NCBI RefSeq assembly: GCF_019880225.1
Contig: NZ_CP082284.1
Coordinates: 2,852,001-2,916,000, forward strand
DNA from: Halobaculum rubrum
GTDB lineage: Archaea > Halobacteriota > Halobacteria > Halobacteriales > Haloferacaceae
Reading direction: 5' to 3'
Length of the DNA: 64,000 nt
A program made the position numbers and the translations under genes. This document shows positions 16,976 to 24,212 of this stretch, piece by piece. The notes under the pieces are model-generated. The model was given only the letters and a program-made list of their open reading frames with translations, was not told where the DNA came from and ran no database searches. Position 1 is the stretch's first letter. Each line of letters starts with the position of its first letter.

Positions 16976-18736
16976 TCACAGCCGTCTGCTCAGATACGGC
17001 CCGTCCTGGTGATAGCCGAGCTTGTCGCGGTAGTAGCCGCGTACACCGATGCCCGAGATGACCGAGAGCTTCTCGAAGCCGGCGTCGGCGGCGATGTCCT
17101 CGGCCGTCCGGATCAGCCGCCGGCCGTAGCCACGGTGCTGCCAGTCGCCGTCGTCCTCCTCGGCGTCGGGTCCGCGGCCCGCGTCGTCGAACGTCGCCGG
17201 CGAGCCGTACACGTGGAGTTCCCGAACGAGCGCCGCGTCCGCGAGCTCCCGGCGCACGGGGTCGCCGGCGGCCGCGGGGCCGGCGCCCGGCGCGGCGTGG
17301 GAGTACGACGGGAACCGCAGGCGGCAGAAGCCGACGAGGAGGTCCTGTTCGGTATCCTCCACGGAAATGAAGTGTTCGAGTCCCCCGCCGGATTCGTAGG
17401 TCGTCACGTCCGACTCGATATCCTCGGGGCGGGGGTCGGCGTCGTTGTGCCCGACCTCGCGCGCCCGGATGTCTCGAAGCTCGTACCCCTTCTCGTCGGC
17501 GCGCTGCTCGGCCAACTGTCGGAGGTTCGACTTCCAGACGCCTGCGTCGATGAAGTCGGCGGGGATGTCGCGCTGGACGCGCTGGAGCCGGCAGTACTTC
17601 GGAATCTGGGCCATCGCGTCGGCGACGAGGTCGGCGGCGCCCTCGTTGTCCAGCGGCTCGAACTCGTCGCGGCGCCACGAGTCGTACACCCGCGTCCCGC
17701 GGACGACGAGCGTCGGATAGATCTTCAGGTAGTCCGGCCGCCAGTCGGGGTTTTCGAACAGCTGGCGGAAGTCCTCCCGGCACATCTCCCGGCTCATCCC
17801 GGGCTGGCCCGGCATCATGTGGAAGCCCACCTTGAACGCCGCGTCGCGCAGCCGGCGGTTCGCGTCGATCGACGCCTGGTTGCCGTGGCCGCGGTGCATC
17901 TCGCGGTTGACGCGCTCGTAGGTGGTCTGGACGCCGACCTCGACTTTCGTCCCGCCGAGATTCAGCATCCGGTCGATCTGCTCGGGGTCACACCAGTCGG
18001 GCTTCGTCTCGAAGGTGATGCCCACGCAGCGCACGTCCGCCGACTCGTTGCGCGCCTTCACGTCCTCGAGATACTCGAAGTCGTACTCCGCGGGATCCTG
18101 CGCGAAGCTGCGCCCCTCGGCGGGGTTCGGTCGCGCGTCGGTGTCGTACTCGTTCATCGCCTGGAGCGCGCGCTTGACGAACCACTCCTGGTAGTCGTGG
18201 CTGCGGGCGGTCATCGTCCCGCCCATCAGGATCAGCTCGGCCTTGTCGACGGGGTGGCCGATGTGGCGCAACTGTTCCAGCCGGAGGGTGACCTGCCCGT
18301 ACGGGTCGTAGTCGTTCTGTTTCCCGCGTGCGGCGGCGGGTTCGTGGCCGGTGTAGCTCTGGGAGGAGTCGAACTCCGAGGCGGGGCCGCCGGGGCAGTA
18401 GAGGCACTTCCCGTGCGGGCACGTGTGCGGCGAGGTCATGATCGCGATCGGCGAGACGCCCGAGGCGGTGCGTACGGGCTTGCGCCGGACGACCTCGCGG
18501 ACCTCCTCGCGGCGGCCCTCGGGGGCGCGCTGCAGGAGGTCGGTGTTCTGCGGCACCTTCGGTGAGGAGAACGTCGAGCAGGCGTCGCGCTTGGCCGATT
18601 CGAGGTCGTCGCGGCCGATCTCGCCGTCGAGGATCCGCTCGACGAGCCGGGCGCACGCGCGCTCGAACGCCGCCGGTTCGTCGGACTCCTCGGCGTAGTC
18701 GGTGAGTTCGGGGTCCGCCTCCGCGGTGCCGCTCAT
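16976..18736 (-). CDS. elp3: tRNA uridine-34 carboxymethyl-modifying enzyme Elp3
   Basis: Radical-SAM/acetyltransferase that starts cm5U34-type wobble modification of tRNA; archaea have it alone, without other Elongator subunits. The 586-residue protein has the Elp3 iron-sulfur motif CPHGKCLYC (C106, C111, C114), conserved GGTMTAR, TFETKPDWC and EVGVQTTYERV segments. A C-terminal GNAT domain follows from about residue 430 (HRGYGRRLIRTAEDIA, GVRGYYRDKLGY). Length is normal. Its start at 18736 opposes no neighbour; 160 bp of sequence without genes separate it from the next upstream gene. Confidence 0.95.
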   Translation of the reverse strand: MSGTAEADPELTDYAEESDEPAAFERACARLVERILDGEIGRDDLESAKRDACSTFSSPKVPQNTDLLQRAPEGRREEVREVVRRKPVRTASGVSPIAIMTSPHTCPHGKCLYCPGGPASEFDSSQSYTGHEPAAARGKQNDYDPYGQVTLRLEQLRHIGHPVDKAELILMGGTMTARSHDYQEWFVKRALQAMNEYDTDARPNPAEGRSFAQDPAEYDFEYLEDVKARNESADVRCVGITFETKPDWCDPEQIDRMLNLGGTKVEVGVQTTYERVNREMHRGHGNQASIDANRRLRDAAFKVGFHMMPGQPGMSREMCREDFRQLFENPDWRPDYLKIYPTLVVRGTRVYDSWRRDEFEPLDNEGAADLVADAMAQIPKYCRLQRVQRDIPADFIDAGVWKSNLRQLAEQRADEKGYELRDIRAREVGHNDADPRPEDIESDVTTYESGGGLEHFISVEDTEQDLLVGFCRLRFPSYSHAAPGAGPAAAGDPVRRELADAALVRELHVYGSPATFDDAGRGPDAEEDDGDWQHRGYGRRLIRTAEDIAADAGFEKLSVISGIGVRGYYRDKLGYHQDGPYLSRRL

Positions 18737-18896
18737 TGGGTGTGAGTGGTCGCGTTCTGGGCGTAAGGGTTTCGTTCGTGACGATCAGCGCGGATCGGTT
18801 CGATCCAGCTCGCCCCCGTTGACTTCGTCCGGCAGCGTCGCAACTGACCTGTTCGGAACTGCAGTCGAGAAGTCGCGCGAACTGTGCCCTGTCGAG

Positions 18897-21050
18897 TTAC
18901 TGCAACTGGCCGGCGACCGCGTCGACGACGGCGTCGGTCACCTCGTCGCGGCGGCCGGCGAGGTACTCGATGCGACCCTGGCGGACGCCGACGGCGGTGA
19001 CGCCCGCGTCGGGCACCGCCATCGCGGCGTCGCCGGCGGCCGCGCGCACGTCGACGCCGTCGTCGGCGCGGACGTACAGCTCGTCGGTGCCGTACAGGAC
19101 CGTCGCGTCGCGGTCGCCCCGGCGCTGGAGCTCGTCGGCGAGCAGCGTCGTCGACGGGAAGTCGAACCGGTGGCTGTACGCGTCGGCGTCCAGCGTCGCG
19201 AACGTGCGGCCGTCGACCTCGCGCTCCTCGATGTTGGCCTCGGCGGTGTCCAGTTCCGTCTCCAGCTTCTCGCGGAACTGCCCCGCGATGTGGCCCGCGA
19301 GGTCGCCGCCCTCGGAGTCGAAGAGGATGTCGGTGATGAGCTCGCGTTTGTCCTGGTAGCTCTGGTAGTACGCCTCCAGCGCGACGGCCTCGCGCAGTTC
19401 GGCGACGCGGTCGGCGTCGTGGCCGGCGGTGGCCGCGAGGTCGACGTACGTCTCGGGCGTCCCCTCCCAGTAGCTCACGGCGGGAAGGTGGACGACGTCG
19501 TCGGCCACGTCGTCGTTCACGGTCGCCGCCAGCACCGACGCGAGCGCGCCCGTCGTCAGGTCGGCGGTTTCGGCGCCCGCGAGCCCGGGGTTGACGAGCG
19601 TCGCGACGGCGTCGGCGATCTCCGGGTCCGCCGTCGCGGCGTCGACGACGACGCGCTCGGCGTCGTACACGCCCAGCAGGTCGAGGCCGTCCTGGGACTC
19701 GACGGTGGAGCCGGTGCCAAGCAGGAGGACGAGCGGGAGCTGCTCGCCGTGGCGGTCGCGGTCCTGCAGCATCCGGGTGGTGTCCTTCGTCGCCGCGTCC
19801 ATGTCGTACACCGGGTCGTCGAGCGGCCGGCGCTTGAAGTAGTGGTACTCGGCGTCGCTTTTCGCGTGCTCCTCGCGGACGAGCGGGAGCACCGCGCGCT
19901 CGACGGCCGCGCCGGCGACGTAGCCGTCGGCGGTGGCGGCGTGGCGAACGACGATCGGTCGCGATTCGATGACGGCGCGGCGGATCGACTCCGCGGCCTC
20001 GAGCAGGTCGTCGCCGACCGCCTCGATCGCCGGGTGATCGCCGAGCGTCGCGACCCCGTCCGGGCGGGCCTCGTCGCTCAGCGCGTCGGCGAGCCGTCGT
20101 TCGACGGCCGCGGCTTCATTTCCCTCGAGCGCCACCAGCGCCTCGGTCTCGACCTGAATCTCGTTGCGTCGGACCTCGACGTCCCCCTCGAGGCGGACGA
20201 TGTCGCCGACCTCGATCTCGGGGTACGCGCGGACGCCGGCCTGCACGAACGCCGCGCAGTCGACGACGCCCGTCTCGTCGCGCAGTTCGAACACCGTCGG
20301 CCCGCCAGTCTGTCGCGCGCCCACGACCTCCCCCTCGATGCGGACCGTCTCGCCGACGCGGTCCGACAGCGAGCCGATGTCGACGCGCTCGCCGTCGCCG
20401 TTTGGCGTCGACTGCTTCCGCTCGCGAACGGCCTCGATGTCGTCGTCGTCGGGCCCGTCCTGCGACGGCTCCGACCGGTCCTCGACCGCGGCCCCGTCGG
20501 CCTCGAGGTCGCCGGTCTCGTCCTCGGCGGACGCGCCCCCGGCCTCGTCGTCGGCCGCGGGCTCACTGTCGTCGGATGCGGACTCGTCGCCCTCGCCGGG
20601 AGCGTCCGGGGTCGGCTTGTGAGTCACGGCGGAACCGTCGTCGCCGTCGTCGTCCTCCTCGTCGTCGCCGTCGTCGGGGTCGACCTCCTGCGTTCCCTCC
20701 TGAACGAGCACGCCACGGAACTCCCGTTCCGCCTGCCGAATGGACCACGCGAGGTCCACGTTCCCGTTGTCGCGCACGTTCTTCACCTGAACGAACACCT
20801 CGTCTCCGGGCTCCCAGTCGAGCGACTCGATCCGGCGGTCGAGCTCGGACCGGTGAAGGAGACCGGTGACGTTCGACGACAGGTCGATGAACACGCCGAA
20901 GTCGGCGTAGCCGTCGACGATGCCGCTGTAGAATCGGTTCGGCTTCAGTTGATTCGGGTCGTTGCCACGGAACTCGAAGACGACGTCTTCCTCGTGGGAG
21001 GAGCAGATGCGTCCGTCGACGGACGCACCACAGATGATACACTTACCCAT
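18897..21050 (-). CDS. RecJ-like protein with zinc, S1 and OB domains; DHH signature lost
   Basis: A 717-residue haloarchaeal RecJ/DHH-superfamily protein. Order: zinc knuckle (C4-x2-C7, then C16 and H19), S1 RNA-binding domain (about 38-105), a 100-residue acidic linker, an OB fold (about 224-300, RIEGEVVGAR) and a DHH-like region (about 360-600) with a C-terminal extension. The catalytic signatures are degraded: HxDxDG is reduced to TADG (373-376), and the DHH triad reads D470-A-A in VVVDAATADPEIAD. It is therefore probably not a nuclease in the usual way; a binding or scaffolding role, like Cdc45 among RecJ relatives, is an inference. ATG 21050 starts directly at the zinc knuckle. Confidence 0.78.
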   Translation of the reverse strand: MGKCIICGASVDGRICSSHEEDVVFEFRGNDPNQLKPNRFYSGIVDGYADFGVFIDLSSNVTGLLHRSELDRRIESLDWEPGDEVFVQVKNVRDNGNVDLAWSIRQAEREFRGVLVQEGTQEVDPDDGDDEEDDDGDDGSAVTHKPTPDAPGEGDESASDDSEPAADDEAGGASAEDETGDLEADGAAVEDRSEPSQDGPDDDDIEAVRERKQSTPNGDGERVDIGSLSDRVGETVRIEGEVVGARQTGGPTVFELRDETGVVDCAAFVQAGVRAYPEIEVGDIVRLEGDVEVRRNEIQVETEALVALEGNEAAAVERRLADALSDEARPDGVATLGDHPAIEAVGDDLLEAAESIRRAVIESRPIVVRHAATADGYVAGAAVERAVLPLVREEHAKSDAEYHYFKRRPLDDPVYDMDAATKDTTRMLQDRDRHGEQLPLVLLLGTGSTVESQDGLDLLGVYDAERVVVDAATADPEIADAVATLVNPGLAGAETADLTTGALASVLAATVNDDVADDVVHLPAVSYWEGTPETYVDLAATAGHDADRVAELREAVALEAYYQSYQDKRELITDILFDSEGGDLAGHIAGQFREKLETELDTAEANIEEREVDGRTFATLDADAYSHRFDFPSTTLLADELQRRGDRDATVLYGTDELYVRADDGVDVRAAAGDAAMAVPDAGVTAVGVRQGRIEYLAGRRDEVTDAVVDAVAGQLQ

Positions 21051-21188
21051 TTGTGTGAATTCTGTGGCCCCTGCCTAAAACGGTTGTCGAAACGTCGGCG
21101 TACGTGCCCCCCACGTGAGTGCCACGTTGGCGCCCGATATCGCCAGACTCGACGGTTGCGGGGTCTCTCGTCGGTCGAGGCGACGCCG

Positions 21189-21791
21189 TCAAACGATGTA
21201 CCACCGCGTCAGCAGGGTCGCGATCGCGTCGAACCCGCGGAAGCCATAGCCGAACACCAGCGTCGCCGGAACGGCTGTCGCCGCGACCGCCCGCCACGTC
21301 TTCGTTTCGTGGACCTCGCGGATGCCCACGACGAGCAGTCCCGTGCCGTACAGCGCACACGCGGCTCGAAGCGACGGAATCGGCGCGCCGGCGAGCGCAC
21401 AGGGGGCGCTCGCGTACGCGATCACCTGTACCGTCTCGCTGATCCCTGCACGGTCGCGGACGAACAGGATCAACAGGACGGTCTGCAGCGCCGCCGTCAG
21501 GTGAAGACTCGCGGGCGCGATGAACACGGCCACGAACAGCAACGAGACGATCGACGAGATCGCCGGGCCGCCGAACGCCGACGGGATCGTCGCCGGATCG
21601 AGGAGGAACCGGCCGCCGACGAACGCGACGGCGACACAGACGCCGAACACGAGTCCCGGCGCCTGATCGCCCGGAGCGATCCCGGTTCGGAAGAACCGGA
21701 CCGGACGAACGAGCACCTCCGCCCAAGCCCGCGCAACTGCGTCCGGGCCGCGCGCCCGTCCTCCCTCGGGGTTGTCGACCCACGTCGTCAC
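21189..21791 (-). CDS. Yip1-family membrane protein
   Basis: A 200-residue integral membrane protein with five hydrophobic segments and the N-terminal VTTWVDNPEGGRARGP element seen in haloarchaeal Yip1-domain proteins, followed by RPVRFF. GTG 21791 is chosen because the conserved N-terminus begins there; an in-frame ATG 16 codons upstream adds unrelated sequence. Eukaryotic Yip1 proteins act in vesicle trafficking; the archaeal role is unknown. It ends 138 bp before the start of the RecJ-like gene on the same strand. Confidence 0.8.
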   Translation of the reverse strand: MTTWVDNPEGGRARGPDAVARAWAEVLVRPVRFFRTGIAPGDQAPGLVFGVCVAVAFVGGRFLLDPATIPSAFGGPAISSIVSLLFVAVFIAPASLHLTAALQTVLLILFVRDRAGISETVQVIAYASAPCALAGAPIPSLRAACALYGTGLLVVGIREVHETKTWRAVAATAVPATLVFGYGFRGFDAIATLLTRWYIV

Positions 21792-21877
21792 ACCCAAGCT
21801 ATCGACGGCGCGGCCATGACCGTTGCGGTCTCCGACCAAAACTGCCGTTCACGCCCGCGGTCGAGGCCCGTTCGAGC

Positions 21878-22465
21878 TCAGTCGCGACGGAGGACGTGAC
21901 AGTCCCGACACCGTGCCTGGTAGCTCTCCTCGGCGCCGACGAGGATGGTCGGATCCTCCGCGTGGGCCGGTTCGCCCTCGATGAGCCGCTGATTTCGGGT
22001 CGCCGGCTCCCCGCACTCCGCGCAGATCGCCTGGAGCTTGTCGACGTACTCGGCGACGGCCATCAGGTCCGGGAGCGGGTCGAACGGCTCGCCGCGGTAC
22101 GTCTGGTCGGTGCCCGAGACGATCACGCGACGGTCGTCCTCCGCCAGCGCCTGGCAGACGTCGACGAGCGCGTCCGAGAAGAAGTTCGCCTCGTCGATCG
22201 CGACGACCATCTCGCCGTTGAGTTCCTCGGTGATGTCCCACGGCCCGTCCCCTTCGTTGTCGACGACGTTCGCTTCCCACGACCGGCCGTTGTGGGTGCC
22301 GATAGTCGTCTCGCCGTACCGGTTGTCGAGCGCGGGGGTGAAGACGGCGATCTCCTGTCCCGCGATCTCCGCGCGACGGAGCCGCCGGAGGAGCTCCTCG
22401 GTCTTCCCGGAGAACATCGAGCCCGAGATGACCTCGATCCACCCGGAACCGGTGATCGCGTGCAT
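21878..22465 (-). CDS. tdk: Thymidine kinase
   Basis: Salvage enzyme that phosphorylates thymidine with ATP. The 195-residue type II kinase has the P-loop GSMFSGKTEELL (about 15-26), the Walker-B-like VVAIDEANFF and a zinc lasso with CAEC and CRDC pairs near the C-terminus. Length matches the family. ATG 22465 is chosen because the family starts just before the P-loop. It lies 268 bp downstream of tRNA-Leu on the same strand, beyond the duplicated tRNA fragment. Confidence 0.94.
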   Translation of the reverse strand: MHAITGSGWIEVISGSMFSGKTEELLRRLRRAEIAGQEIAVFTPALDNRYGETTIGTHNGRSWEANVVDNEGDGPWDITEELNGEMVVAIDEANFFSDALVDVCQALAEDDRRVIVSGTDQTYRGEPFDPLPDLMAVAEYVDKLQAICAECGEPATRNQRLIEGEPAHAEDPTILVGAEESYQARCRDCHVLRRD

Positions 22466-22582
22466 ACCAGTTGCGGGCGGTTGCTTCGCGGAAAACCGTT
22501 TCTCTCCGTGGACCGGACGAGGTTCCGGACCGACACCGTGGCGGTCGCTGGCGGGTGTAGCGGTCCGCGAAGGATTGTGCGT

Positions 22583-22623
22583 GGGTGCTGTCCGTAGGGC
22601 GCCCCGAAGGGCGCACAGCACCC
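22583..22623. repeat. Inverted repeat / hairpin downstream of tRNA-Leu
   Basis: Perfect 9 bp arms GGGTGCTGT (22583-22591) and ACAGCACCC (22615-22623), with further GC-rich pairing inside the 23 nt loop. On the minus strand it lies after the tRNA and its duplicated 3' part, so it could end transcription or be part of a mobile-element remnant. Confidence 0.5.
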
Positions 22624-22630
22624 GCATCCT

Positions 22631-22647
22631 GTGGTGCGATGCACCAC
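22631..22647. repeat. Short perfect palindromic hairpin
   Basis: GTGGTGC-GAT-GCACCAC, 7 bp arms with a 3 nt loop, immediately before the first copy of the tRNA-derived direct repeat. Its position between the duplicated tRNA end and the larger inverted repeat suggests it belongs to the same remnant. Confidence 0.5.
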
Positions 22648-22676
22648 GTGAGATGCGTGGGACCGGATTTGAACCG
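22648..22676. repeat. Direct repeat copy 1 of tRNA-Leu 3' end (att-like)
   Basis: These 29 bases are identical to 22728-22756, which cover the last part of the T arm and the acceptor end of tRNA-Leu plus six bases beyond it. The copies are offset by 80 bp. Duplication of a tRNA 3' end is the usual footprint of tyrosine-recombinase integration; no integrase gene remains here. Confidence 0.6.
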
Positions 22677-22733
22677 CGGTCGCGCGTTGCGCGCTCCCTG
22701 ATTCGAATCCGCTCGTGTACGCATCCTGTGAGA

Positions 22734-22818
22734 TGCGTGGGACCGGATTTGAACCGGCGGACCTCTACAGGACAGCGCCCTCAACGCTGCGCCGTTGGCC
22801 TGGCTTGGCTACCCACGC
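22734..22818 (-). tRNA. tRNA-Leu (anticodon GAG)
   Basis: An 85 nt class II tRNA on the minus strand. The 7 bp acceptor stem pairs GCGTGGG with CCCACGC (22735-22741 and 22812-22818 on the plus strand), with discriminator A at 22734. The D arm contains GCCAAGCCAGGCCAACGGC, the anticodon stem is CAGCG/CGCTG with loop TTGAGGG (anticodon GAG, codons CUC/CUU), and a long variable arm is present as expected for leucine. The T arm has TTCAAAT. CCA is not encoded. No intron seen. Confidence 0.93.
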
Positions 22819-22947
22819 ATCGTGCATCAGTACGCACCCAGACGTATCTCGGTTTCGGATAAAGGGCTTTCCATTCGAACGGGCCCTCGGGGTGGGATCG
22901 CACACGGCGGCGACCGACGCCGACGGAGCCCGTGCGGCGGCCGGCGA

Positions 22948-23085
22948 TCAGTTCTGACGCCACTCCGCGGCGTCGCAGCGCCGACAGACCACCCGCCCGT
23001 GAGTGACCCGCATCTCCGTCGCTTCCCACTCGTGCCCGACGAACCGACAGAGCAGTCCGAGGGTCGACGACCGTCCGAACCTCAT
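22948..23085 (-). CDS. Zinc-ribbon microprotein, 45 aa
   Basis: ATG 23083-23085 to TGA 22948-22950. The 45-residue product shows the pattern C13-x4-H18-x-W followed by C34-x2-C37 (LLCRFVGHEW, VCRRC), a compact zinc ribbon common in small archaeal and viral proteins. A TATA-like TATTTAAGC at 23111-23119 (reverse strand) is at leaderless distance. The gene lies just upstream of the tRNA-Leu gene on the same strand, 129 bp away. Function unknown. Confidence 0.65.
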   Translation of the reverse strand: MRFGRSSTLGLLCRFVGHEWEATEMRVTHGRVVCRRCDAAEWRQN

Positions 23086-23277
23086 TGTTCACGATCACAT
23101 AGTGATATTGCTTAAATACTGTTGATCAGGAATAAGATCGTCTATATCTCAATGTATAACGCGATTCATTGGGCGATCGTGGGTATATATCTACGCTCGA
23201 CTGTCCGACCGGCGCCGTCCGGGATCCCGCTCGTCGATCCGACAACGGCTTTGGTGCTCCCGTCCGTTTCCCCGACA

Positions 23278-23871
23278 ATGAGTACGGACGTTTCGTCGTC
23301 TGGTGGTCGAGTGTCCCGGTTCGCGCGCGAGCACAGCCTCGGCGTCGCCGGGACCCTCTCGGCGGTCGCGCTCGGCCTCGTGTTCGCGGTCGTCGGGGGC
23401 GTCGTTCCCTCGACGGTCCTTCCCCGCGCGCCGGCGGCGGTACTCGAGGCGATCCCGACGGTAAACGCCGCGGTCTCGCTCGCCGCGATAGCGACGATCA
23501 CGCTCGGCGTTCGGGCGGCACGGAGCCGCGAGTTCGAGACGCACCGGCGGTACATGGTCGCATCGACCGGGCTGTTCGCCACGTTCCTCGTGTTGTACCT
23601 CTACCGCCTCACGCTCCTCGGGACGACCGACTTCGGCGGACCGGCGACCGTCGAGCGGTTCGTCTACCTCCCGGTGCTCGCGGTGCATATCCTTCTCGCG
23701 ATCGTCTGCGTGCCGCTCGTCGTGTACGTCCTGACGCTCGCGGCGACGCGACCGGTCGCCGACCTGTTCGACACCGCACACGGGCGGATCGGCCGGATCG
23801 CGGCCGCGCTGTGGCTCGTCTCGTTCGGGCTCGGCGTCGTGGTGTACGTGCTCCTGTATCTCGTGTACTGA
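23278..23871 (+). CDS. DUF420 membrane protein
   Basis: A 197-residue protein with five predicted transmembrane segments. The DUF420 pattern is visible: VNAAVSLAAIATITLG, FETHRRYMVAST, and VHILLAIVCVPLV with histidines positioned in helices, ending with a TM segment. Bacterial relatives are linked to cytochrome oxidase assembly, and the conserved histidines may bind a metal or haem, but no oxidase genes are nearby. ATG 23278 is chosen; a TATA box GTATATATC at 23183-23191 would give a leader of about 60 nt. Confidence 0.82.
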   Translation: MSTDVSSSGGRVSRFAREHSLGVAGTLSAVALGLVFAVVGGVVPSTVLPRAPAAVLEAIPTVNAAVSLAAIATITLGVRAARSREFETHRRYMVASTGLFATFLVLYLYRLTLLGTTDFGGPATVERFVYLPVLAVHILLAIVCVPLVVYVLTLAATRPVADLFDTAHGRIGRIAAALWLVSFGLGVVVYVLLYLVY

Positions 23872-24212
23872 GGGCCGCTGTCGCGGGCTCCGGTTCCCTC
23901 CCAGTGCGAGCCGAACATTGAAATGCGATACCGTGACCAACACCGGCGATGCGGTGAGCGTCGCCGCGAACCGACAGCGGGTGTGCGACACGACGGTTCG
24001 CGGGCGGGCTGTGTGTCGCCTGTTCGCCAGACAGCTCGGGCCCCGGCCGCGGGAAGGGCCGGCCTCACAGTCGTTCGACCGCCCACAGTTCGTCGTCCCT
24101 GTGTTCGGCAGAAGTCCCACTCCGGTCGACCCCGGATTTCGTGTGTGGCTCGGGGTTAAGGCCTCGTCGCGGTCACCCGGGGGCTCGTCCGCGTCGCTCA
24201 CTCACCCTCGCG
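23872..24212. other. Convergent intergenic region, nothing recognised
   Basis: Between the convergent DUF420 and purF genes, about 340 bp. I see no start with coding support, no tRNA, and no signature of RNase P or 7S RNA on either strand. It contains a GC-rich palindromic stretch near 24043-24063 (GGGCCCCGGCCGCGG region), possibly a transcription-termination structure. Confidence 0.4.

Noticed and set aside
18702..21899. 1065-codon open frame on the plus strand
   Set aside because: Runs antisense to the RecJ-like gene and its neighbours; composition is Arg/Val-rich and unlike halophilic proteins.
22648..22720. A second tRNA gene upstream of the tdk gene
   Set aside because: Only T-arm and acceptor 3' sequence is present; D and anticodon arms are missing, so it is a duplicated fragment, not a tRNA.
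23191..24201. 336-codon minus-strand frame across the DUF420 gene
   Set aside because: Mostly antisense to the membrane protein; its GTG start in the intergenic region has no promoter and the product is Arg-rich.
23872..24212. Structured RNA (RNase P or 7S) in the DUF420-purF gap
   Set aside because: No GAGGAAAGUCC-type or SRP Alu/S-domain signature on either strand; region lies between convergent genes.
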